Assembly: GCA_004294385.1 (NCBI GenBank)
Contig: REAP01000016.1
Coordinates: 1 to 46,859 of the forward strand
Origin: Oscillatoriales cyanobacterium
Lineage (GTDB): Bacteria > Cyanobacteriota > Cyanobacteriia > Cyanobacteriales > Microcoleaceae
Direction: 5' to 3'
DNA: 46,859 bases
Shown here: one piece after another, positions 1 to 7,820 of the stretch
How positions within the stretch are numbered: the stretch's first letter is position 1
How the letters are laid out: each line of letters begins with the position of its first letter
Made by a program: the position numbers and the translations under genes
The notes under the pieces: generated by a model
Told to the model about the DNA's origin: nothing
The model's database searches: none
What the model saw: only the letters and a program-made list of their open reading frames with translations

Positions 1-2
1 CC

Positions 3-1211
3 AAAAATTTGTACAACGCGGCTAACTACCTTATCCGTCAAAGTTTTGTCTATGGATGGGGTTATATCAATTACAACGAAATGAACCGTTTGATGAAATC
101 TCATCAAGCATACAAGGAATTACCAGCCAAGGTAAGTCAACAAACATTGATGATATTGGATAAGAATTGGAAATCTTTTTTTGAAGCAGTCAAAGCTTAC
201 AAAATTGAGCCGGCGAGATTCACTGGTCGCCCGAAATTACCGAAGTACAAAGATAAAGTCAAGGGCCGGAATATTCTCGTCTATACAATTCAGGCAATTA
301 GTAGCAAGCAACTAAAGAAAGGAATTATCCAGCTTTCCGGTACGAATATCTCAATAAAGACTCTTGTAAAGCCCGAACAAATTTGTCAAGTTAGACTGGT
401 GCCAAAATGTGATTCCTATGTGATTGAGGTGATTTATAATGCCTGTACTGAGCCGGAGTCCACCCTTGATGAAAATCAGAAAGAATCAGTAGCTAGTATA
501 GATTTAGGATTGAATAATTTAGTGGCGTTAACTTCAAATCAGCCGGGATTTGTCCCTTTACTGATTAACGGGCGACCTCTGAAATCAATTAATCAATTCT
601 ACAACAAGCGTAAGGCGCAGCTACAATCTCAGTTAAAAGGAAATCGTCAAACCTCATCACGCCTTGGGCGCCTCACTCGTTGTCGCCATCAAAAAGTCGA
701 TAATTACTTGCACCACGCGAGTCGGCAAATCATCAATCTGCTCGGATCACAAAAGATAGGAATGCTAGTAATTGGCAAAAACCTACAAGGTCAAAGTGAG
801 ATTAATTTAGGAAATAAAACTAATCAAAACTTTGTCAGTATTCCTCATGCTCGACTAATTGAAATGTTGAAATACAAAGCTGAATTGATCGGAATAAAAG
901 TAATAGAGCAAGAGGAATCCTATACTTCCAAATCGAACTTCCTGAATTTAGATCCAATTCCTGTGTATGGGAATATTGATGCTCACGATGTCACATTTAG
1001 TGGTTCGCGAATTAAGAGAGGATTGTACAAAACATCGTGCGGTCGATTGATTAACGCTGATGTTAACGGGTCTTATAATATTTTGAGAAAAGCAATCCCA
1101 AATGCCTTCTGCAATGGGATAGAGAGCTGCGTAGTTCAGCCAAGGCGGGTCAATCCGCTCGAAGTAAAAGCGAAGGGGGAGGGACTCAACGCCTCCCATG
1201 TCATGTCATAA
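3..1211 (+). CDS. tnpB: TnpB-type RNA-guided nuclease of an IS200/IS605 element (5' end outside window)
   Basis: The frame is open to the window edge and reads K-N-L-Y-N-A-A-N-Y at its start, a typical early TnpB stretch, so the real start lies upstream; the TTG at 9 is probably an internal Leu codon. RuvC-like motifs are visible, numbered from that TTG: SIDLGLNN with Asp165, an acidic EQEESYTSK stretch at about 300-308, and INADVNGSYNI with Asp351. The zinc ribbon that normally sits between the last two motifs is degenerate: only one Cys (344) remains of the usual four. TnpB is an RNA-guided DNA nuclease that helps keep IS605-type elements in place. No TnpA is seen in the window. The guide (omega) RNA of such elements usually overlaps the 3' end of the gene, here about 1090-1230. 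Confidence 0.9.
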   Translation, partial: KNLYNAANYLIRQSFVYGWGYINYNEMNRLMKSHQAYKELPAKVSQQTLMILDKNWKSFFEAVKAYKIEPARFTGRPKLPKYKDKVKGRNILVYTIQAISSKQLKKGIIQLSGTNISIKTLVKPEQICQVRLVPKCDSYVIEVIYNACTEPESTLDENQKESVASIDLGLNNLVALTSNQPGFVPLLINGRPLKSINQFYNKRKAQLQSQLKGNRQTSSRLGRLTRCRHQKVDNYLHHASRQIINLLGSQKIGMLVIGKNLQGQSEINLGNKTNQNFVSIPHARLIEMLKYKAELIGIKVIEQEESYTSKSNFLNLDPIPVYGNIDAHDVTFSGSRIKRGLYKTSCGRLINADVNGSYNILRKAIPNAFCNGIESCVVQPRRVNPLEVKAKGEGLNASHVMS

Positions 1212-1240
1212 ATGCCTATACTTTTACCAGCTATTGATTT

Positions 1241-1867
1241 ATGAAATTGCAAAAAAATACATTAATACTGATAGCCGCCGCACTGAGCTTAGCTGGGTTG
1301 GTTTCATTGTTCGAGACGCAAGTAGCCCCACAGGAAGAGGCGGCTAAGGATGAAAAACAGAGAATTTTTGCTTTTAAGCCCGATCGCATACAATTCTTTA
1401 CAGTCAAAACTCCCGAAAACATCTTTACATTCGAGCGAGTCTATGCAGTGAAAGGAGGGAAGTCTAGTTGGGAAATGAAAGTGCCCGCGCAAGCACACGC
1501 AAATCAGGCATCAGTAGATTTTTTGTTAGATAGATTAGGGACAGGAAAGAGCGATCGTACAATTAACATCACTCCCAGTCAACTAGCAGAATTCGGTCTC
1601 GACAAACCCCAAGCTACAGTGACAGTAAAACTGGATAACCAGGAAACTCACCGCCTAGTTTTAGGCAAAACAGACTTTAGTGGCCGTTTCTTATACGCCC
1701 AAGCCAACCCCACCGAATCGCCATCTCAGACTTTTCCGGTGATTTTGGTGCCTTTCGACTTTAAAAATGCTACTCAAAGACCTTTGTCTGAGTGGAAAAA
1801 AACAGAAGAACCAAAACCAGACAAAAAACCAAAACCCTCTTCCACCGAAAGTCCTGAGAATCAATAG
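1241..1867 (+). CDS. DUF4340 domain protein, membrane-anchored
   Basis: A 208-residue protein with an N-terminal hydrophobic segment (about residues 7-25, ILIAAALSLAGLVSLF) that looks like a signal anchor. An extracytoplasmic DUF4340-like region follows, including the pattern 'ITPSQLAEFGLDKPQATVTV' and a ligand-fold-like 'HRLVLGKTDFSGRFLYAQ'. The C-terminus (about 180-208) is a Lys/Pro/Glu-rich low-complexity tail. DUF4340 proteins often accompany ABC-2/Gld-type gliding or export genes, but none is adjacent here, so the function is unknown. It starts 29 bases after the tnpB stop and is not obviously co-transcribed with potA, which is more than 250 bases downstream. Confidence 0.75.
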   Translation: MKLQKNTLILIAAALSLAGLVSLFETQVAPQEEAAKDEKQRIFAFKPDRIQFFTVKTPENIFTFERVYAVKGGKSSWEMKVPAQAHANQASVDFLLDRLGTGKSDRTINITPSQLAEFGLDKPQATVTVKLDNQETHRLVLGKTDFSGRFLYAQANPTESPSQTFPVILVPFDFKNATQRPLSEWKKTEEPKPDKKPKPSSTESPENQ

Positions 1868-1916
1868 ATGGCCGATCAATCTGAGATGCTGTACCATTCT
1901 CAATAAGCCTTTTATG

Positions 1917-1981
1917 AACAGGCTTTCCGGCCTGTTCCACAAAGAGTGAATTTTCTGGTGGAACAGGCCGGAAAGCCTGTT
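1917..1981. repeat. Long inverted repeat, 24-bp arms
   Basis: Arms at 1917-1940 and 1958-1981 are perfect reverse complements around a 17-base loop. Each arm is itself partly palindromic (AACAGG...CCTGTT). It sits between the DUF4340 gene and potA, 50 bases after a stop codon. There is no U-run after the stem, so it looks more like a dispersed palindromic element than a classical terminator, although it could still act as a transcript end. Confidence 0.8.
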
Positions 1982-2123
1982 GCTGACAATGGTGCGCTCT
2001 GAGATAAAATCTAAGGAACAAATTCTAAAACCTCTCAATTCCAGCATTCCTCGCCTAAAATACAAAAAAGTTTAAGTTTAAACTGTATTAAAATAGCGTG
2101 CATTACCCCAGGAAAGGGCGAAT

Positions 2124-3254
2124 ATGTTTCAAACAGCACTCAACCAAGGTACGACAGCAACGGATACAGCGCTTGATGTTGAACTCCGTAAAGTCTTCAA
2201 GGTATTCAATGGCGAAACCGCAGTTCGCGGGGTTGACCTCGAAATCCATCAAGGAGAATTTTTTAGCATTCTGGGCCCCTCTGGCTGCGGCAAGACTACG
2301 ACGCTGCGGTTAATCGCTGGCTTCGAGACTCCCTCGGCGGGCGAATTGATGATTCGTGGTCAGTCGATGACTAACACTCCCGCTTACCGCCGTCCGGTAA
2401 ATACTGTGTTTCAAAGCTATGCTTTGTTCGGACATATGAATGTTTGGGACAACATCGCTTTTGGATTGCGGATTAAGAAGTTGGGGAAAGCTGAGATTGA
2501 GGAACGAGTACGGGAAGTTTTGCAACTGGTGAAAATGGAATCTTTCGCCACCAGGTTTCCTGGCCAAATGTCGGGTGGTCAACAGCAGCGGGTGGCTTTG
2601 GCGCGAGCTCTGGTGAATCGACCGGCGGTGTTGCTGCTGGATGAACCGCTGGGAGCCCTGGATTTGAAGTTGCGGAAGCAGATGCAGTTGGAATTGTCGA
2701 ATTTGCATCAAGAATTGGGTTTGACTTTTGTGATGGTGACTCACGACCAAGAAGAGGCGATGAGTCTTTCTGACCGGATTGCGGTGATGAATGAGGGCCG
2801 AATTGAGCAAATTGGGTCTCCTGAAGAAATTTATGAGTGTCCGCAAACGGCTTTTGTGGCGGATTTTATTGGTGATACGAATTTGTTTGCTGGTAAAGTG
2901 GAGGCGATCGACCGATCGACTGTCACAGTTCGCACACCAGCCGGTCTGAAAATAGTCGTTCAGCAATCGGATATGTGGAATGGGGTGACAGACGACTCTG
3001 TAGTAGTCAGTGTCCGGCCGGAAAAAGTATATTTGAATCTTTACCAGCCAGAAGTTTCGGTCAACTGTTTTGAAGGGAGGCTCAAAAATATCATGTACAT
3101 GGGCACTCACGTTCATTACGTGGTGGAGTTAACCACGGGCGATAAAATGACGGTGCGACAACCGAATACCGGCGGATCTTTTCCAGACCCGAACACGCCG
3201 ATTTACGCTTACTGGGGAACTACTGATTGTCTCGTTTTGAGCGATCGAAAATAG
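2124..3254 (+). CDS. potA: Spermidine/putrescine ABC transporter ATP-binding protein PotA
   Basis: A 376-residue ABC ATPase that energises polyamine import at the inner membrane. Visible motifs are Walker [10 protein letters not shown] (about residue 52), the signature [15 protein letters not shown], Walker B VLLLDEP and the H-loop [12 protein letters not shown]-terminal TOBE-like regulatory region follows (about 260-370, '[11 protein letters not shown]'). The length matches PotA. An AAGG-type ribosome site (GGAAAGGGC) lies about 7 bases before the ATG. potD, potB and potC follow on the same strand, giving a complete PotABCD set. Substrate preference (spermidine, putrescine or another cation) cannot be told from sequence alone. 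Confidence 0.93.
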   Translation: MFQTALNQGTTATDTALDVELRKVFKVFNGETAVRGVDLEIHQGEFFSILGPSGCGKTTTLRLIAGFETPSAGELMIRGQSMTNTPAYRRPVNTVFQSYALFGHMNVWDNIAFGLRIKKLGKAEIEERVREVLQLVKMESFATRFPGQMSGGQQQRVALARALVNRPAVLLLDEPLGALDLKLRKQMQLELSNLHQELGLTFVMVTHDQEEAMSLSDRIAVMNEGRIEQIGSPEEIYECPQTAFVADFIGDTNLFAGKVEAIDRSTVTVRTPAGLKIVVQQSDMWNGVTDDSVVVSVRPEKVYLNLYQPEVSVNCFEGRLKNIMYMGTHVHYVVELTTGDKMTVRQPNTGGSFPDPNTPIYAYWGTTDCLVLSDRK

Positions 3255-3258
3255 TTAC

Positions 3259-3399
3259 GAAGGAAGAAGGAAGAAGGAAGAAGGAAGAAGGAAGAAGGAA
3301 GAAGGAAGAAGGAAGAAGGAAGCCCTTCGACGTAGTTTATCCTGAGCGTAGTCGAAGGGCTCAGGGAACAAGGAAGGAAGAAGGAAGAAGGAAAAAAAT
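3259..3399. repeat. GGAAGAA heptamer array interrupted by a palindromic element
   Basis: About nine copies of GGAAGAA run from 3259 to 3322, then a short palindromic insert (arms GCCCTTCGAC at 3323-3332 and GTCGAAGGGC at 3351-3360), and then two or three more heptamers to about 3391. Heptameric arrays of this kind are common in cyanobacterial gene gaps. The insert seems to have landed inside the array. Confidence 0.85.
3323..3360. repeat. Short palindromic element (CCCTTCGAC ... GTCGAAGGG)
   Basis: A perfect 10-bp stem flanks an 18-base loop; the internal GTAG and CGTA ends could lengthen the stem slightly. I recognise this GTCGAAGGG-type palindrome as a dispersed repeat of cyanobacteria, which is recollection rather than a search result. 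It lies between potA and potD. Confidence 0.75.
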
Positions 3400-3414
3400 A
3401 ATTTAACCTTTTTC

Positions 3415-3497
3415 AATTACCGATTTCCAATTCCCAATTCCCAATTACCAATTCCCAATCCCCAAATCTAAAATCTAAAATCTAAAATCTAAAATCA
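3415..3497. repeat. Mixed heptamer arrays (CCCAATT and TCTAAAA) before potD
   Basis: Two abutting seven-base arrays: degenerate CCCAATT/CCAATTC units at 3422-3460, then about four and a half TCTAAAA units at 3465-3497. They end only four bases before the GTG start of potD, so they occupy its ribosome-binding region. No clear Shine-Dalgarno sequence remains. Confidence 0.8.
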
Positions 3498-3501
3498 AAC
3501 T

Positions 3502-4632
3502 GTGCCTCCCACTAATTTACCAATTTCGAGTATTTCCAGGGCTAATTCTACACGTCGTCAATTTATCAAAAATTCGGCGGCGACCATCTCTGGCTTAGCC
3601 CTTTCTAGTTGTGGCTGGCGGCTTGCAGATGTACAATCTGCTCCTCCCGTCAAAGGTAATGCTGACCAACTTTTCATCTATACTTGGGCGGGGTATACAG
3701 ATAAGGCTTTGCTCGATCGCTTTGCCGAAAAAACTGGCATCCGCGTCATAGCAGACGTATTTGACTCCAATGAGTCGATGGTAGCTAGAGTACAAGCTGG
3801 TGGTGGCCGCGCTTACAGCATCATTTATCCGTCTGACTACATGGTGATTCAGATGAAGGAACTGGGGCTGTTGAGCCAATTAGACCACTCAAATTTGGGC
3901 GGACTCGATCGACTCAAAAAGCAATTCCAAAACCCTGTCTATGACCCAGGAAACCGCTACAGCGTACCTTTGAGTTGGGGAACCACAGGCTTAATTTACA
4001 ACAGCGAACAGCTCAAAGAAGCCCCGGAAGATTGGGACTATTTGTGGAAACACAAAAAGGAGCTAACCAGGAGAATGACTCTAGCAAATGATGTTCGAGA
4101 AGTGATGGGTGCTGCGTTGCGAATGCTGGGCTATTCTCTCAATTCTACGAACCCAGAGCAAGTGAAAAAAGCTTACGAAAAGTTGGTAGAGTTAAAACCG
4201 TCGATCGCATCTTTTACCACTGATGCTTGGCGGCCTCAAATACTGACAGGGGATTTGAAAGTAGCCATGTGTTATTCTTCTGATGCTAATGAGGTAATTC
4301 CAGATAACGAAAAATTGCGCTATGTTGTGCCAAAAAGCGGTTCTTCTCTGTGGACTGACACTTTAGTAATTCCTAAAGGCGCTCCCAATCCTGAAGCGGC
4401 TTATAAATGGATTAACTTTATGCTACAAGCGGATGTCGCTGCCTCTTTAGTAGAACGACTGAGTTTTTCAACTCCTTCGGAAGATGCTTTTAATTTGCTG
4501 ACGCCGGAAGTGCGGGAAAATGAGATTCTTTTCCCTTCCGAGGCTACTTTGAAAAATTGCGAAGGTGTTGCTCCGGTAGGAAAGTTTATCGATGTGTACG
4601 ATCGCTATTGGACTAAATTAACCAGTGGTTAA
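3502..4632 (+). CDS. potD: Spermidine/putrescine-binding protein PotD (Tat lipoprotein)
   Basis: A 376-residue extracytoplasmic solute-binding protein. It opens with GTG; no ATG lies nearby in frame before the signal. The N-terminus carries a twin-arginine motif (RRQFIKNSA at residues 14-22), a hydrophobic stretch and a lipobox-like ALSSC (Cys37), so Tat export and lipid anchoring are likely. The mature part has the PotD/PotF-type 'LFIYTWAGYTDKALLDRFAEKTG' start (first 20 residues diagnostic) and 'SYIIYPSDYMV'-like ligand-cleft segments. It would deliver polyamines to PotB/PotC. It lies between potA and potB on the same strand but is separated from both by repeat-filled gaps. Confidence 0.9.
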   Translation: MPPTNLPISSISRANSTRRQFIKNSAATISGLALSSCGWRLADVQSAPPVKGNADQLFIYTWAGYTDKALLDRFAEKTGIRVIADVFDSNESMVARVQAGGGRAYSIIYPSDYMVIQMKELGLLSQLDHSNLGGLDRLKKQFQNPVYDPGNRYSVPLSWGTTGLIYNSEQLKEAPEDWDYLWKHKKELTRRMTLANDVREVMGAALRMLGYSLNSTNPEQVKKAYEKLVELKPSIASFTTDAWRPQILTGDLKVAMCYSSDANEVIPDNEKLRYVVPKSGSSLWTDTLVIPKGAPNPEAAYKWINFMLQADVAASLVERLSFSTPSEDAFNLLTPEVRENEILFPSEATLKNCEGVAPVGKFIDVYDRYWTKLTSG

Positions 4633-4658
4633 TCTGAGTTTTTGCCAGAAATTTTATG

Positions 4659-4826
4659 TACATTTCGATTTACTGTGGGGTGGGGGCGGGTTTATGAGAT
4701 TGTTTATTTTAGGCGATTATTGTTGGTGAACCCGCCCCTACATTACATTTCGATTTACTGTGGGGTGGGGGCGGGTTTATGAGATTGTTTATTTTAGGCG
4801 ATTATTGTTGGTGAACCCGCCCCTAC
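4659..4826. repeat. Two tandem 83-bp copies of a hairpin-forming repeat
   Basis: Copies at 4659-4741 and 4744-4826 are essentially identical, with a spacing of 85. Each starts TACATTTCGATT and contains GGGGCGGGTT, with AACCCGCCCC near its end, so each can fold into a long hairpin with a roughly 10-bp GC-rich stem. It lies between potD and potB and could affect mRNA processing or stability. Confidence 0.9.
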
Positions 4827-4862
4827 CAATCAAAACTGAAAACTGAAAACTATTTATTATTT

Positions 4863-5774
4863 ATGGCTGTTTCTACCAAAGCTCCCCCTCCGATTCCTCC
4901 CAATTCTCCCTCGAAAGCTGAAACTATTTCTCCTTGGTCATCGTGGGCTGGGCCACTGGCATTGCTCGGCCCTTCTGGCTTGTGGCTAGCTCTATTATTA
5001 GTCGTACCCACTATAGTCATTTTCCAACTGAGTTTGGTGCCGAATATTAAGCCTGGAGATTTGGTAATTCCTTCGGGAATTGGCAATTATCTGCGAGTGT
5101 TTGAGCCTCTGAATTTGCAGGTGATTTGGCGATCGGTCTTTTTTGCAACGGGAACTACTATACTGTGTTTGGTGCTGGGATTTCCCGTGGCTTACTGGAT
5201 AGCCCTCAATGTCTCGCCCAAGTGGCGGAATTTAACTTTGTTGGGCTTTGTTTTGCCGCTGTGGACTTCTTCGTTATTGCGATCGTATGCGTGGATTACA
5301 ATTCTACGTCCTACGGGGGTTCTCAACTCCGTCTTGGCACTTGTAGGCATTCCTCCTCTAGAATTGCTAAATCAAAGTTCCGCCGTTCTAATCGGCATGG
5401 CTTATAGTTATTTGCCTTATATTGTGACAATTCTCTACGCTTCTTTGGAAAAATTAGACCGTAGATTGCTAGAAGCATCTCAGGATTTGGGGGCGAATCC
5501 AGTAGAAACTTTCTGGCAAGTGACAGTACCGCAGACGATGCCGGGAATTGCAGCAGGTTCTTTGCTAGTATTTATTAGTTGTTTGGGCGATTTTGTCGAT
5601 CCTGAGTTGCTGGGCGGCGCTTCGAGCATGACGGCGGCTCGTTTGATTTACAATCAATTTTTGGGGGCTACTCAAAATTGGGGGCTGGGATCGGCTCTGA
5701 GTATGGTATTAATTTTTGCAGTGAGTATTGGAATTGCACTTTTGCTCAAATATGGCGATCGTAATGCAGTTTAA
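4863..5774 (+). CDS. potB: Polyamine ABC transporter permease PotB
   Basis: A 303-residue integral membrane permease with about six hydrophobic segments after a proline-rich cytoplasmic N-terminus (about 1-25). The EAA-type cytoplasmic loop that contacts PotA is visible as 'EASQDLGANPVETFWQVTVPQTMPG'-like sequence at about 205-228. The ATG at 4863 follows AT-rich sequence with no strong ribosome site. It forms a heterodimer with PotC (below). The long Ala/Pro-rich N-terminus is typical of cyanobacterial versions as far as I recall. Confidence 0.9.
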   Translation: MAVSTKAPPPIPPNSPSKAETISPWSSWAGPLALLGPSGLWLALLLVVPTIVIFQLSLVPNIKPGDLVIPSGIGNYLRVFEPLNLQVIWRSVFFATGTTILCLVLGFPVAYWIALNVSPKWRNLTLLGFVLPLWTSSLLRSYAWITILRPTGVLNSVLALVGIPPLELLNQSSAVLIGMAYSYLPYIVTILYASLEKLDRRLLEASQDLGANPVETFWQVTVPQTMPGIAAGSLLVFISCLGDFVDPELLGGASSMTAARLIYNQFLGATQNWGLGSALSMVLIFAVSIGIALLLKYGDRNAV

Positions 5775-5836
5775 AGAAGTCATTAGTCAGTAGTCATTGG
5801 TCATTAGTTATTGGTTACTGGGTATTCGTAGCTCCT

Positions 5837-5874
5837 AACAAATAACAAATAACAAATAACAAGTAACAACAACC
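5837..5874. repeat. AACAAAT/AACAAGT heptamer array
   Basis: Four to five copies of AACAAAT or AACAAGT lie in the 126-base gap between potB and potC. Degenerate GTCATTAGT/GGTCATT units (about 5782-5818) precede it and ATTACCA units (about 5875-5896) follow. This is the same class of seven-base repeat as elsewhere in the window. Confidence 0.8.
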
Positions 5875-5900
5875 GATTACCAATTACCCATTACCGAGAC

Positions 5901-6749
5901 ATGGAAAATACTATCGAAAATCCACAGGAGGAAATACCCACCGATATGTTGTACTTAAAACCTAAATTTAAGATTTCTTGGCAAGTTGTCTTTGCCATTT
6001 TGATGTTTTTCTATATGTACCTACCCATTTTGGTACTGACATTTTACAGTTTTAACAAATCGCGTTTTAGCGCTGGTTGGGAAGGATTTACATTAGATTG
6101 GTATGTTAAATTATTCAGTGATACCCGCATTTTGGTGGCCCTGAGAAATAGTTTAACAGTGGCTGTTTGTGCAGTTGCCATCTCCGCCGTACTCGGTACT
6201 TTAATGGCCGTGGGTTTGTCCCGATATCGCTTCCCAGGCAAGAGTTTGTACCAGGGAGTTGCATATTTGCCGATTATTATTCCAGATATTGCCAGTGCAG
6301 TTGCGACTCTGGTATTTTTAGCAGCATTGGCTATTCCGCTTAGTTTATGGACAATTGTAGCGGCTCACATTGTATTTTGTTTGGCTTATATTGCCCTAGC
6401 TGTTTCTACGAGATTAGCAGACCTCAACCCATCTTTAGAAGAAGCTGCTTTAGATTTAGGTGCCACGCCAGTTGAGGCTTTTATTCAGGTTTTGCTACCT
6501 CAATTATTACCTGGGATTGTCTCTGGTTGTTTGCTGGCTTTTGTCCTCAGTATGGACGATTTTTTGATTGCGAGTTTTACCGCAGGTAGCGGGACTACAA
6601 CTTTGCCAATGGAAATTTTTAGCCGCATTCGGACTGGGGTAAAACCTGATATTAATGCTCTGAGCGTGCTGTTAATGGTAGGTTCGGGAGGATTGGCGTT
6701 TGCTGCGGAGTATTTGCGCGGCCGCAGCGACCAAAAACGGGCTAATTAG
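5901..6749 (+). CDS. potC: Polyamine ABC transporter permease PotC
   Basis: A 282-residue permease with about six transmembrane segments; the first is at about 27-47 (VVFAILMFFYMYLPILVLTF). The EAA loop reads 'EEAALDLGATPVEAFIQV' (about 185-202). The 'YSFNKSRFSAGWEGFTLDWY' region after the first segment is typical of PotC. It completes potA-potD-potB-potC. The next genes lie on the opposite strand, so the transcript probably ends in 6750-7006, although I see no convincing hairpin plus U-run there. Confidence 0.9.
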   Translation: MENTIENPQEEIPTDMLYLKPKFKISWQVVFAILMFFYMYLPILVLTFYSFNKSRFSAGWEGFTLDWYVKLFSDTRILVALRNSLTVAVCAVAISAVLGTLMAVGLSRYRFPGKSLYQGVAYLPIIIPDIASAVATLVFLAALAIPLSLWTIVAAHIVFCLAYIALAVSTRLADLNPSLEEAALDLGATPVEAFIQVLLPQLLPGIVSGCLLAFVLSMDDFLIASFTAGSGTTTLPMEIFSRIRTGVKPDINALSVLLMVGSGGLAFAAEYLRGRSDQKRAN

Positions 6750-6762
6750 GCAATTGGTAGTT

Positions 6763-6855
6763 GACTGCACCACTTCAAAAGTCACCAGTGACTTCATGGT
6801 TGATGTTTTGGAGGCTTGGTGGTTAGAGCATCCTCACCAAACTCGCGATGGCTGA
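6763..6855 (+). pseudogene. Possible transposase relic (ISAzo13-like fragment)
   Basis: A short open stretch reads TSDFMVDVLEAWWLEHPHQ before a TGA at 6853. The pattern 'T-S-x-F-x-V-D-x-L-x-x-W-W' recalls the DDE transposases of the ISAzo13 family just before their second catalytic Asp, from memory of the family. Upstream and downstream sequence does not continue the protein, so only a piece of about 30 codons remains. The rest of the 6750-7006 gap shows nothing I can name. Confidence 0.35.
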
Positions 6856-7006
6856 GGTTGAAACGCAGATTCAGCGTCTGAGTGAATTCGAGGTCAACGA
6901 CAAAACCTTGAATATCGGGAAATGGTTTATCGATATTTTTTATCGCCCGCTCGCCAGTATTGGCATGATTATTTATTTGGAAGTCCCTAACTCGCTTATT
7001 GGCAGG

Positions 7007-7819
7007 CTATAGCTTGGTTTCAAGAATCAGATAACCATTCCGATAATAAGATAACTGAGTACGTAATTTTAACAGCAATCTTAGTTGCCAAGGCCAACGC
7101 TTTGGATATAGCTGAAATAGAGACCAGACATCGATCAGATGCAATCCCATTTCTGTCACCTCTTGTTCATTCTTGGCATACCACTTATGGGATGCTCCAA
7201 TTTTACCAAAAACCTTACTAACCACCTTTCCATAATTGCCTAAAATATCCATTACCAATGAAGCGCCTGAAAACCGAGATTGCATCTGAGAGATTAGCAA
7301 CTGCACTTGATCTTTCTCAAAGTAGGGCAGTAAGCCTTCTGCAATAAATAAAATGTTTTCAGGTGCTACATCGGGCAGAGCATTCATCCAGTTAAAATCC
7401 ATTACTGAAGCACTAATAAACTGGTGCTGCTGTGTCTGTGTATCTAGCTTATGGCGTAATTCAGTTACTATGGGTAAATCCAGTTCCAGCCAACGATAAC
7501 TATTGTCCCCAATGCGGTGAAAACGAGTAGATAACCCAGCCCCCAATTCCACGACAACAGGATTCGCATGGTTAGCAATATGACGAGATGCTATTTGGTC
7601 ATGATGGTAAGCTCGTACAGCAAAGCTAGTTTGGATCAGCTTTGGCTTACTACTATAAATTGCTTCTAACCCGTTATCCCAAGGCAATAGTTTGCTCCAC
7701 TCAACAGCTAGTGGATCTTGAAAAATAGGATGAGGATGAAGTTGTTCATCAGCTCGTGCCTTCAGAGTCAAGAGCATAGTGCGAGACACACCTGTAACTT
7801 CTGTAATGATTGGAGACAT
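7007..7819 (-). CDS. Class I SAM-dependent methyltransferase, leucine carboxyl methyltransferase (PPM) family
   Basis: About 270 residues starting at MSPIITEV. An in-frame start at 7921 exists, but it would run through the 3' end of the upstream gene and adds unrelated sequence, so I prefer 7819. The SAM-binding motif is 'VVVELGAGLSTRFHRI', with the family-typical 'RWLELDLPIV' and 'LFIAEGLLPYFEKDQVQ'. Members of this family methylate carboxylates or hydroxyls and are common beside natural-product genes. It begins one base after the stop of the FAD oxidoreductase gene (7821), so the two are almost certainly co-transcribed. The substrate is unknown. Confidence 0.82.
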   Translation of the reverse strand: MSPIITEVTGVSRTMLLTLKARADEQLHPHPIFQDPLAVEWSKLLPWDNGLEAIYSSKPKLIQTSFAVRAYHHDQIASRHIANHANPVVVELGAGLSTRFHRIGDNSYRWLELDLPIVTELRHKLDTQTQQHQFISASVMDFNWMNALPDVAPENILFIAEGLLPYFEKDQVQLLISQMQSRFSGASLVMDILGNYGKVVSKVFGKIGASHKWYAKNEQEVTEMGLHLIDVWSLFQLYPKRWPWQLRLLLKLRTQLSYYRNGYLILETKL

Positions 7820-7820
7820 A

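Noticed and set aside
2310..3116. 268-codon frame opposite potA
   Set aside because: It is the antisense shadow of a conserved ABC ATPase gene with all motifs on the plus strand, and its protein has no family resemblance.
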